A stretch of DNA of 64,000 bases from Bacteroidota bacterium. GTDB lineage: Bacteria; Bacteroidota; Bacteroidia; Cytophagales; Cyclobacteriaceae. The DNA lies in the NCBI GenBank assembly GCA_018266395.1, contig JAFEAM010000008.1:66461-130460 (forward strand), read 5' to 3'. Both the position numbers and the translations under genes were made by a program. Below, in pieces: positions 9,884-17,303 of the stretch. Position 1 is the first letter of the stretch; every line of letters begins with the position of its first letter. Below the pieces are notes generated by a model. The model did no database searches. It saw only the letters and a program-made list of their open reading frames with translations, and was not told the DNA's origin.

Positions 9884-9891
9884 CGAAGGTA
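9884..9891 (-). promoter_or_regulatory. Possible -7 box for the acsA operon
   Basis: On the minus strand these bases read TACCTTCG, one mismatch from the Bacteroidota -7 consensus TAnnTTTG. They lie five bases before the GTG start of acsA, so the mRNA would be nearly leaderless. No clear TTG -33 box is seen. The same octamer occurs before the gabT-like gene at 29218. Confidence 0.3.
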
Positions 9892-10149
9892 TCGTCCCGT
9901 TCGCCGACGTGAAATGATTGATTAGCTAACGATAAGGTGACATTTCTCATTTGGCGAATTGACTGCTGTGGCGAGGAGGCTCAGAGAGAAGTATTAATTT
10001 CACAGCACACCAAACCATGAGCGACTTCCTGATTGGGTGAAATGAAAACCGTCTGAATCTTTAGGATTTCACTGCCAATATGAACTGTGCGCCACGTTTC
10101 TACTGACTATTGGAAATATGTGTGCGAAAAAACCGGATTTTCGCTCATC

Positions 10150-11130
10150 ATGAAGGCCGTTTGTTACCATCGCTATGGAGCCCCAGGGCAACTCGCACTA
10201 GCAGATGTGCCGATTCCTGCCCTGAAGCCGGATCATGTTCTCGTGCGCGTGAAGGCCGCATCCATCAACTCATGGGATGACGACATGCTCAAAGGGCACA
10301 CTTTTATTATCCGGGTAATAAGCGGATGGAGAAAGCCACGCTATACGATTTTGGGCAGTGATGTTGCCGGTGTAGTGGAAGCAGTAGGGAGCGCCTGTAA
10401 GGACTGGAAGCCCGGCGACGAAGTGATGGGTGACATTGCTTCTGCGGGTTTTGGCTCCTTTGCCGAATTTGTGGCGGTCCCTGAGCATTTACTTGCACGA
10501 AAGCCGTCCTCCATTTCATTCCGGGAGGCTGCCGCTTTGCCCCAGGCCGGACTCCTGGCCATCCAGGGGCTACGTCACCACCGCGATGTACAAGCGGGTG
10601 ACCGGGTGCTTATCAACGGCGCAGGTGGCGGCGTAGGACCGATTGCCATCAGTTACGCGATAAGCAAGGGCGCCAAAGTCACGGCGGTGGACCGTTCGGA
10701 AAAATTTGATATGCTTCGTTCGCTTGGTGTCGATGAAGTTGTCGACTTTACGACCACTGATTATACACGGAGGGGAAAGCAATACGACAAGATCCTTGAT
10801 GTCATTGCCCACCGTACACCTTCAGACTATCTCAGGGCACTTGCGCCCGGCGGGATATTCACGATGATTGGAGGCTCCATGGGAAGCTTGTTCTTTCAAA
10901 TCGTTTTGATCGAGCCTCTGCTTTCGAAGTTTCGTTCCAGAAAGCTTGGTATCATGGGTTACCGCGTTACGCGGGCCGGAGTGGAGGAGTTGACACGACT
11001 TTACGAATCCGGAACAATCAAGGCGGTGATTGACGACCGCTCTTTCTCATTGGCCAATCTTCGTGCTGCCTTTGAATACTTTGAGTCTGGAACCTTCAAG
11101 GGCAAAATCGTGATTGAGGTAAATAATTAG
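10150..11130 (+). CDS. NAD(P)-dependent zinc-free alcohol dehydrogenase / quinone reductase
   Basis: 326 residues from the ATG at 10150 (MKAVCYHRYGAPG). An in-frame start at 10087 would add 21 residues with no homology to the family, so it is not used. The nucleotide motif NGAGGGVGPIAI lies near residue 155 and is followed by VTAVDRSEKFDMLRSLG, a loop ending in basic residues that suits NADP(H). The C-terminus FESGTFKGKIVIEV is typical of the YhdH/RTN4IP1-like branch. It stands alone, divergent from the acsA operon. The substrate is unknown. Confidence 0.85.
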   Translation: MKAVCYHRYGAPGQLALADVPIPALKPDHVLVRVKAASINSWDDDMLKGHTFIIRVISGWRKPRYTILGSDVAGVVEAVGSACKDWKPGDEVMGDIASAGFGSFAEFVAVPEHLLARKPSSISFREAAALPQAGLLAIQGLRHHRDVQAGDRVLINGAGGGVGPIAISYAISKGAKVTAVDRSEKFDMLRSLGVDEVVDFTTTDYTRRGKQYDKILDVIAHRTPSDYLRALAPGGIFTMIGGSMGSLFFQIVLIEPLLSKFRSRKLGIMGYRVTRAGVEELTRLYESGTIKAVIDDRSFSLANLRAAFEYFESGTFKGKIVIEVNN

Positions 11131-11223
11131 TTTTCCGTCAAGATAGCTTGCCTGCCGGCCTTTCTCGTGCCATTTTTTAAACTCAATCGCGTGTTCTGAT
11201 AAAAAATTACTGCCCACCTCATC

Positions 11224-12153
11224 TCATTTTCCACCCCAAACCTTCTCCAGCAACTTTTTCGTCGCTACGATACCGTCATGTTCACTCAGGTCAGAGCCTT
11301 CATATTCTATTCCGACGTAGCCGTCGAAGTCGGATTTCTTCACGATGTCGATCAGTCGCGCGTAGTCGATGATGGTTTCGTTGCCTTTTTCATCGAACTT
11401 ATAAGACTTGGCGCTTACCCCTCTGGCATAGGGTAGCATGTCGGACACACCCTGATAGCGGTCGTATACCTTGGAGCACGGCTTACCGTCCTGGGTGCTG
11501 CCCCACTTCTCAGAAAGGCACCAGTTGCCGAAGTCGGGCAGTGTTCCTACGTTGGGCATCGCTACCTGCTTCATGATCTCGGCCGTCCAGGTACCATCGG
11601 AACTGTATAGACCGTGGTTCTCGATGATTACGTTTATGTTTTTTGTAGCGGCATACGTGCAGAGTTGTTTCAGTGCGTCAACCATGGCTGCCTGCACCTG
11701 TTCCCTGGTGCCGTCGCCGAATGCGTTGATGCGGATAGAGTGGCAGCCGAGTATGGCTGCAGCATCGACCCATTTGTAGTGGTTCTCTACTGCTTTTTTT
11801 CTTTCGGCCGGATCTGGGTTGCCCAGATCGCCCTCATCATCGCACATGATCAAAAGGTTCCTAACACCCAGAGAATCAGTTTTGGCACGCATCTTTTTCC
11901 AATACGCCTCGTCGGTGGCATGGTCCTTATAGAATTGGTTTACATATTCCACTGCGTGGATGCCGTATTCGGTAGCGATGAAAGGAAAATCATCCGCTTT
12001 CAGGGTTCCTTCCTTAAGCGCGTTATGGATAGACCATTCCGCCAGGGAGATCTTTAACTCTTTTGAGGCCATGGAAGATTCTTTGGGTTTTGTTGTGCAA
12101 CTGAAAATTACGGCTCCCAGAATGACAACGATTGAGAAGAAGGTGGTTTTCAT
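11224..12153 (-). CDS. Exported sugar phosphate isomerase/epimerase-like lipoprotein
   Basis: About 309 residues from the ATG at 12153. It starts with a lipoprotein signal peptide ending in VIFSC, so the mature protein is lipid-anchored outside the cytoplasm. An upstream ATG at 12171 adds six residues and is less likely. The rest is a xylose-isomerase-like TIM barrel, with metal-site phrases such as VIIENHG, LPDFGNWCL and YVGIEYEGSDLSE. In Bacteroidota and Planctomycetota such exported members sit in sugar catabolism clusters, but here there is no such neighbour. The reaction, isomerase or epimerase, is not determined. Confidence 0.8.
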   Translation of the reverse strand: MKTTFFSIVVILGAVIFSCTTKPKESSMASKELKISLAEWSIHNALKEGTLKADDFPFIATEYGIHAVEYVNQFYKDHATDEAYWKKMRAKTDSLGVRNLLIMCDDEGDLGNPDPAERKKAVENHYKWVDAAAILGCHSIRINAFGDGTREQVQAAMVDALKQLCTYAATKNINVIIENHGLYSSDGTWTAEIMKQVAMPNVGTLPDFGNWCLSEKWGSTQDGKPCSKVYDRYQGVSDMLPYARGVSAKSYKFDEKGNETIIDYARLIDIVKKSDFDGYVGIEYEGSDLSEHDGIVATKKLLEKVWGGK

Positions 12154-12306
12154 ACTACAAGATAGTTCCAAGTTTATTGTTTCTGGATTCTTGGTTCTGG
12201 TTTCTTGTGGGACCAGGAAACCTTACCAATAAACGGCTTTCAATGACATTTATCACCAAAAACTCTGACACGGGTCACTGGAGTGGGCAGGAAGCGCTGT
12301 AATTTT

Positions 12307-12741
12307 ATGGCTCAATTCTTTCAACCCATGAAAAACCCATTCGTGTCCATTATTCTCGCCGGGATTGTTATTCTGGTAGTAAGTCTTGGGATGCTCTATG
12401 CGTCGGTATATGTGTTCAGTTCCGTCACCGATGAATACTATAACCAGGTATTTCGCTCCAATTCTTACGCCACCGACATGTTGTTCTATCTCCATCCTTT
12501 TGTGCTGGCCGGCGCATTGTACTGGTTCTGGGACCACTCCAAGACACAGATGAAGGGATCGCTTCTGGCCCAGGCCGTGATGGCAGCCCTTGTCTACGGT
12601 GTTGTTGCTTTGGTCCCGGTGCTGTTGCTCACTTTCAGCGCCATCAATGTTTCTGCCACCATGGTTTTCACCTGGCTCGGCTACGGTGTGGTACAAGCCT
12701 TCTGTGGTCTGCTTGTGATTGCAAAGAATCACCCAGCTTGA
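12307..12741 (+). CDS. Small integral membrane protein, unknown function
   Basis: About 144 residues from the ATG at 12307; a further ATG at 12328 (MKNPFVSI) is also possible, and a GTG at 12283 is unlikely. Four hydrophobic segments are visible, starting at FVSIILAGIVILVVSLG, then MLFYLHPFVLAGALYW, AVMAALVYGVVALVPVLL and FTWLGYGVVQAF. The family is not recognised with confidence. The last codons take part in an inverted repeat with the adjoining degenerate repeat (12727-12762). Confidence 0.6.
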   Translation: MAQFFQPMKNPFVSIILAGIVILVVSLGMLYASVYVFSSVTDEYYNQVFRSNSYATDMLFYLHPFVLAGALYWFWDHSKTQMKGSLLAQAVMAALVYGVVALVPVLLLTFSAINVSATMVFTWLGYGVVQAFCGLLVIAKNHPA

Positions 12742-12762
12742 GTATTTGTTGATTGGGTGATT
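12727..12762 (+). repeat. Inverted repeat at the gene end / repeat junction
   Basis: AATCACCCA at 12727-12735 is mirrored exactly by TGGGTGATT at 12754-12762 with an 18-base loop. The left arm holds the last codons of the membrane protein gene and the right arm is the first part of the degenerate repeat. There is no T-run after it, so it is not a classical terminator. It could still fold in the mRNA and protect or end the transcript. Confidence 0.4.
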
Positions 12763-12910
12763 TGGCGATTTTGTGATTGAAGGAATGCCCCTGCCTCGGC
12801 GTTGGGTTATTTGGAGTTTTGCAATTGATGGGGCTAGGTAGCTAATCCATACGCTGACGAGTCGAGATACGTCAAAATTGGATGTTGGACATTCTATATT
12901 CAACATTCAT
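12751..12910. repeat. Degenerate dispersed repeat, copy 1
   Basis: About 160 bases that recur at 13373-13537 and, in part, at 13271-13372. The order of modules is the same in the full copies: a GATTGGGTGATTTGGCGATT start, a block with CCTCGGC and GGGTT, TTTTG-(C/T)-(A/G)ATTGATGG, AATCCATAC-CTGACGA, then CGAGATAC-TCAAAATT and a tail of ATTCTATATTCAACATTC. No coding potential is seen. Such AT-rich tails built from ATTCAACATT are frequent between Bacteroidota genes. Confidence 0.7.
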
Positions 12911-12934
12911 TATCCCCCTTCTACCAAAAAAGCA

Positions 12935-12987
12935 GACAAGCCTTTAGAAAGCTCTCAAAACTAAGAGAGTAATTGTGGAGGCTTGTC
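12935..12987. repeat. Nested hairpin element
   Basis: GACAAGCCT at 12935-12943 pairs perfectly with AGGCTTGTC at 12979-12987. Inside it CTCTC (12952-12956) pairs with GAGAG (12965-12969). The result is a long arm with an inner stem-loop, directly before a second, stronger hairpin. It could be a structured RNA, a small non-autonomous mobile element or part of the neighbouring tandem array. There is no coding frame. Confidence 0.5.
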
Positions 12988-12995
12988 GCTTTATT

Positions 12996-13034
12996 GCCCT
13001 GAAGCAATCGACTTAAGTCGATTTGCTTCAGGGC
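12996..13034. repeat. Long near-perfect palindrome
   Basis: GCCCTGAAGCAA-TCGACTT is followed at once by AAGTCGA-TTTGCTTCAGGGC. The arms are complementary over 19 positions with one extra base in the right arm, giving a cruciform-capable palindrome with practically no loop. It lies 8 bases after the nested hairpin and 24 bases before the 11-bp tandem array. No T-run follows, so it is not a simple terminator. Confidence 0.6.
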
Positions 13035-13058
13035 CTCATTTCCAGCGAAATTGTAGCA

Positions 13059-13201
13059 TAACGTCGCATACCCATCGCATACCCATCGCATACCCGTCGC
13101 ATGAGTGTCGCATGAACATCGCATGAACGTCGCATGAACCAGGCTTGAACGAGGCTTGCGCGTCGCATGCGCATCGCATGACTGTCGCATGCGCGTCGCA
13201 T
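13059..13201. repeat. 11-bp tandem repeat array, 13 units
   Basis: Thirteen consecutive units of exactly 11 bases. The plus-strand pattern is four variable bases (such as ACCC, GAAC, GCGC, GACT), then a variable position, then TCGCAT; units 8 and 9 end in AGGCTT instead. Read on the other strand each unit starts ATGCGA. The period is one helical turn and is not a multiple of three, so it does not encode a fixed short peptide. The conserved core sits on the same face of the DNA each turn. Confidence 0.85.
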
Positions 13202-13270
13202 AAAACATCCGTCTGGAAGGACTAGCTGAGGCACAAACCATTGAAAATCAGGCCGCAGGAGGAAAGTAGC

Positions 13271-13372
13271 GACAAGGTCATTTGGTGATTTGAAGTGACT
13301 ACACCGCAAATCCTTGCATTGATGCCTCGAGATACTTCAAAATTCAACATTGGACGTTCTACATTCAACGTT
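13271..13372. repeat. Degenerate dispersed repeat, partial copy 2
   Basis: This part matches the beginning (GGTCATTTGGTGATTTG) and the tail (CTCGAGATACTTCAAAATT then CAACATTGGACGTTCTAC) of the 160-base repeat, but the middle block is shortened. It joins copy 3 directly at about 13373. Confidence 0.55.
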
Positions 13373-13537
13373 TGATTTAGTGATTGGGCGATTGCGTGAT
13401 TTAGGGGATCCCGGCCTCGGCCTGGGTTCATTTGGTGTTTTGTGATTGATGGAGGCTCTTTCGCCAATCCATACCCTGACGATTCGAGATACTTCAAAAT
13501 TCAACATCGGACATTCTATATTCAACATTCGCATTAT
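13373..13537. repeat. Degenerate dispersed repeat, copy 3
   Basis: A full-length copy with the same modules as 12751-12910. It ends about 90 bases before the HYC_CC_PP gene. The similarity is high in the tail (ATTCTATATTCAACATTC is identical in copies 1 and 3) and lower in the middle. Confidence 0.7.
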
Positions 13538-13610
13538 GGTTACCCAAAGGTTGTCACCCTGACCCCGAAACCACCACCTGCTCGCTTCCGTTTGATAATC
13601 AAACATTTAG

Positions 13611-13618
13611 TATCTTCG
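13611..13618 (+). promoter_or_regulatory. Possible -7 box for the metal efflux operon
   Basis: TATCTTCG, one mismatch from TAnnTTTG, lies nine bases before the ATG at 13627. A TTG is present 16 bases upstream of it, within TTTGATAATC. The spacing is shorter than usual. If used, the transcript would be almost leaderless. Confidence 0.35.
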
Positions 13619-13626
13619 TAGCCCTG

Positions 13627-14049
13627 ATGAGGTTATTTCGCCCCATACTGTCTCTTTCAATGGCCTTCCTGGTGTTGGTTTCCAGCACGGGGATGACCAT
13701 CAGCATGCATATCTGCGGCGGGGAAGTGCAGTCGCTCGCCCTGTTCAGCAAGGCTGAGCCATGCATGAAGATGGAGCAGAAGCCTTGCCACAGCCTGAGC
13801 ATCCAGCAGTTGATGAAAGGTTGCTGCGAGGAGAAGTCGGTAGTCGTGAAAGGCAAAGAAACCAACGCGGAGGTGAAGACTGTTACGGAAGTGGTAACCC
13901 AGTCCCAGCCTCTGGGAGCCGTGCTTTCTGTACTTCAAGAACTTCCCTCCAGGAGTACCAATCCCACATATTCATTTCATTCCGACGGCTATTCGCCGCC
14001 ATTGATTGAGCAAGACATCACCGTGCTTGTTCAGTCCTTCCTGATTTAA
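13627..14049 (+). CDS. HYC_CC_PP family protein of the metal efflux operon
   Basis: 140 residues with an N-terminal signal peptide (MRLFRPILSLSMAFLVLVSSTG). The three marks that name the family are present: a His-x-Cys pair in SMHICGG, a double Cys in KGCCEE and a Pro-Pro in GYSPPLIEQDI. The cysteines and histidine suggest periplasmic metal binding (inference). The family is common in Bacteroidota next to heavy-metal efflux genes, and here it is the first gene before the CusA-like pump. Its function has not been shown. Confidence 0.8.
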   Translation: MRLFRPILSLSMAFLVLVSSTGMTISMHICGGEVQSLALFSKAEPCMKMEQKPCHSLSIQQLMKGCCEEKSVVVKGKETNAEVKTVTEVVTQSQPLGAVLSVLQELPSRSTNPTYSFHSDGYSPPLIEQDITVLVQSFLI

Positions 14050-14135
14050 TCATCCGTATTTGACCCGGTGCGTTCCTGCCCGGGAGTTATGTTCTTTTCG
14101 ATCATCGGATCGGAGTTCAACTTTTCATTACGGTT

Positions 14136-17100
14136 ATGATTCAATCTGTTATCTCTTACTCGGTAAGAAACAAAATACTGATACTTCTTTGTGGCGCCAT
14201 CCTGCTCGCATGGGGAGCATGGTCTGTACGCTCGGGCAAGATTGACGCCATCCCTGATTTGTCTGAGAACCAGGTGATCGTCTTTACCGAGTGGATGGGG
14301 CGAAGCCCGCAGATCATGGAAGACCAGGTCACCTATCCGCTGGTGACCAACCTGCAGGGACTGCCGAAGGTGAAATATGTGCGCGGCTCTTCCATGTTCG
14401 GGATGAGTTTCATCTATGTGATTTTTGAAGATGACGTGGACATCTATTGGGCCCGCGAGCGCGTGCTGGAAAGACTCAGCGCCGCAGGCAGCCTTCTCCC
14501 TTCCGGAGTCACTCCCGTGCTCGGTCCCGATGGAACGGGTGTGGGACATATCCTCTGGTATACGCTGGAAGCGCCTGGCCTGGACCTCGGACAACAGCGC
14601 GCTGTTCAGGACTGGTATGTGAAGTTCGCCCTGCAGGGCGTTTCAGGTGTGAGCGAGGTGGCCTCCTTTGGCGGATTTGAAAAGCAGTACCAGGTAACCA
14701 TTAATCCGAACAAACTCACTTTCTATGATGTGACAGTGGCGGATGTGATCCGTGCTGTGCGCGAGAACAACAATGAAGCCGGCGGCGGAAAGTTTGAGGC
14801 AAGCGATATCGGCTATATCATCAAAACCACCGGATACCTCAAGACCATCCATGACATCGAATCCATTCCCGTACGCACGGTGAATGAAAATTCAATACGT
14901 GTGTCCGACGTGGCCACGGTACAGATGACGGGTGAGTCCAGATTGGGAATATTCGACGTCAATGGTGAAGGTGAGGTCGTGGGTGGCATCATCGTGATGC
15001 GTTACAACGAAAACGCCAATGAGGTGATCCATCACGTGAAGGGGAAAATGGTCGAAGTGGCCAAGGGTCTCCCTGAGGGAATGAAGTTCAATATTGTGTA
15101 TGACAGGAGTGGCCTGATCGAAGAATCTGTCAGTTCGATCAAGGAGACCCTGATCGAAGAGATGATTGCCGTATCGCTGGTTGTGATCATCTTCCTGTTC
15201 CATTGGCGCAGCGCCCTCAGCATCCTTATCCAGATTCCCATCACCATCGCCACCAGTTTCATACTGCTGAATGCATTTGACATTTCATCCAACATCATGT
15301 CCCTGACGGGTATCGCGCTTGCCATCGGCGTCATCGTGGACAATGGGATCATCATGGCAGAGAACGCCTACAGACATTTGTCGCAGCGGCAGGCGGAGTT
15401 GAACGCAAGGGTGCCCGAGCTGGAGAGGGAGAACATTATCATCCGGTCAAGCCAGCAGGTCTCGCGCGGTGTGTTCTACTCCACCATCATTATAATCACA
15501 TCGTTTCTGCCTGTCTTCCTCCTTTCGGGCCAGGAAGGAAAACTTTTCCATCCGCTGGCCTTCACCAAGACTTTCATTCTCGCCGTCGATGCCCTGCTGG
15601 TGATCACACTGGCGCCGGTGATGATCAGTCTCTTCATGAAAGGCAACTTCCGGCCGGAGAGCGCTCACCCCATTACCCGGTTGCTGGAGCGTATCTATGA
15701 ACCCATCATCCGCGTCTGTCTGCGCTGGCGAAAGACGACGCTGGGCATTAACATCCTTGCGCTGGTGATCAGCATTCCACTGATGATCAGTCTCGGAACG
15801 GAGTTCATGCCGCCCCTCGACGAGCAGTCGATCCTGTTTATGCCGGTGACGATGCCGGATGTCTCCAATTCGGAGATCAAGCGCATCCTACAGGTGCAGG
15901 ACAAGATCATCAAATCCATTCCCGAAGTGGACAAAGTGCTCGGCAAGGCCGGTCGTGCAAGCACGGCCACTGACAATGCACCCGTCAGCATGATCGAAAC
16001 TATTATCATGCTCAAGCCTCATTCCGAGTGGAGGCCGGGCACCACGAAGGCCGACATTGTAAATGAGCTGGATGCGAAACTTCAGATTCCTGGCGTAGTT
16101 AACGGCTGGACTCAGCCCATCATCAACCGGATCAACATGCTGGCCACTGGGATTCGTACTGATGTGGGCGTCAAAGTCCATGGTCAGAACCTGGATACGA
16201 TCTACCACATCTCCCGTCAGGTGAAACAACTGATGGAGAACATTCCCGGAATCAAAGACCTCTACGTGGAGCCCATCACGGGAGGGAAGTATATGCTGAT
16301 CGATGTCGATCGCGAGAAGGCTGGGCGAGTGGGACTCAGTATCGATGAGGTGAACATGGTCGTTGAGTCATCCCTTGGTGGTACGCCAGTGGCCAACACG
16401 ATTGAAGGCCGCCAGCGGTTTACCATCAGTGTACGCCTCCCGCAGGATTATCGCAACAGCCTGGAAAGAATCCGCAGGATACCGCTGAAGACTCCTTCGG
16501 TGGGAACCGTTTTGTTGTCGTCAGTGGCGAATGTGAGGTTTGAAAATGGGCCTCCCATGGTTACCTCTGATAACGCGATGTTAAGGGGAGCGGTGTTGTT
16601 CAATGTGCGTGACCGTGATCTTGGCAGCACTGTAAAAGAGGCGATTGACAAAGTCAACAATGAGTTGAAAGGGCTCCCTTCCGGCTATTTTATTGAGTGG
16701 TCAGGACAATATGAACACCTCATCCGCGGTGAGAAGACGCTGATGATCATCCTGCCGGTAGTGCTCGTAATCATCTTTCTTTTTCTTTACCTCGCGTTCA
16801 AGTCGATCCGGGAGGCGTTCCTTAGCCTGATCACTGTTCCTTTTGCACTGATTGGAGGTGCATACATTATTTATTTCTACGGTGTGCACATGTCCATCGC
16901 GGTGGCGGTGGGCTTCATTGCATTGTTCGGCATCGCCGTCGAGACCGGCGTGGTCATGGTGATCTATCTGAATGACGCCATTGCCGACCTTGTGCGGAGG
17001 AAAGCTGATTCACGGCAGACAATCACTTATGAAGATTTAAAGGAGGCGGTTGTAGCCGGAGCCGCGCGACGATTAAGACCGAAGTTGATGACAGTGTCGG

Positions 17101-17303
17101 TGGCGTTGTTCGGACTCCTTCCCGTCCTATGGTCCACCGGTGTAGGCAGCGACGTGATGAAACCCATCGTGTTGCCGATGATCGGCGGTGTGATCACTTC
17201 TTCAACACACATCCTGTTGGTGACGCCCTTGATTTTCCTGATGACTAAAGAATATGAATTGAGAAAGTTTGGTAAACCAGAAGTCCATGAAAAGAATCAT
17301 TAA
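14136..17303 (+). CDS. cusA: CusA/CzcA-family heavy-metal efflux RND pump
   Basis: 1055 residues, the usual size of an RND pump. Twelve membrane segments are expected, in two halves each with a large periplasmic loop. Visible landmarks are the N-terminal helix, GGFEKQYQV in the first loop, the membrane-4 segment GVIVDNGIIMAENAYRHL with the proton-relay Asp, and TVPFALIGGAYIIYF in the second half. It exports metal ions from the periplasm through a TolC channel in exchange for protons. The methionine-rich adaptors downstream point to Cu(I)/Ag(I), but Zn/Co/Cd is not ruled out. It overlaps the TolC gene. Confidence 0.92.
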   Translation: MIQSVISYSVRNKILILLCGAILLAWGAWSVRSGKIDAIPDLSENQVIVFTEWMGRSPQIMEDQVTYPLVTNLQGLPKVKYVRGSSMFGMSFIYVIFEDDVDIYWARERVLERLSAAGSLLPSGVTPVLGPDGTGVGHILWYTLEAPGLDLGQQRAVQDWYVKFALQGVSGVSEVASFGGFEKQYQVTINPNKLTFYDVTVADVIRAVRENNNEAGGGKFEASDIGYIIKTTGYLKTIHDIESIPVRTVNENSIRVSDVATVQMTGESRLGIFDVNGEGEVVGGIIVMRYNENANEVIHHVKGKMVEVAKGLPEGMKFNIVYDRSGLIEESVSSIKETLIEEMIAVSLVVIIFLFHWRSALSILIQIPITIATSFILLNAFDISSNIMSLTGIALAIGVIVDNGIIMAENAYRHLSQRQAELNARVPELERENIIIRSSQQVSRGVFYSTIIIITSFLPVFLLSGQEGKLFHPLAFTKTFILAVDALLVITLAPVMISLFMKGNFRPESAHPITRLLERIYEPIIRVCLRWRKTTLGINILALVISIPLMISLGTEFMPPLDEQSILFMPVTMPDVSNSEIKRILQVQDKIIKSIPEVDKVLGKAGRASTATDNAPVSMIETIIMLKPHSEWRPGTTKADIVNELDAKLQIPGVVNGWTQPIINRINMLATGIRTDVGVKVHGQNLDTIYHISRQVKQLMENIPGIKDLYVEPITGGKYMLIDVDREKAGRVGLSIDEVNMVVESSLGGTPVANTIEGRQRFTISVRLPQDYRNSLERIRRIPLKTPSVGTVLLSSVANVRFENGPPMVTSDNAMLRGAVLFNVRDRDLGSTVKEAIDKVNNELKGLPSGYFIEWSGQYEHLIRGEKTLMIILPVVLVIIFLFLYLAFKSIREAFLSLITVPFALIGGAYIIYFYGVHMSIAVAVGFIALFGIAVETGVVMVIYLNDAIADLVRRKADSRQTITYEDLKEAVVAGAARRLRPKLMTVSVALFGLLPVLWSTGVGSDVMKPIVLPMIGGVITSSTHILLVTPLIFLMTKEYELRKFGKPEVHEKNH

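Noticed and set aside
12253-12906. 217-residue minus-strand frame over the membrane protein gene and repeat copy 1
   Set aside because: It starts inside a dispersed repeat, runs antisense to a better gene and the product has no family features.
13059-13201. CRISPR array
   Set aside because: The units are only 11 bases and directly joined, with no spacers of 26-40 bases, and no cas gene is in the window.
12921-13309. Minus-strand open frames of about 90-106 residues through the tandem array
   Set aside because: The frames stay open because the 11-bp unit carries few stop codons. The products are Cys/His/Met-rich by repetition, have no signal peptide or fold, and the array is not in step with codons.
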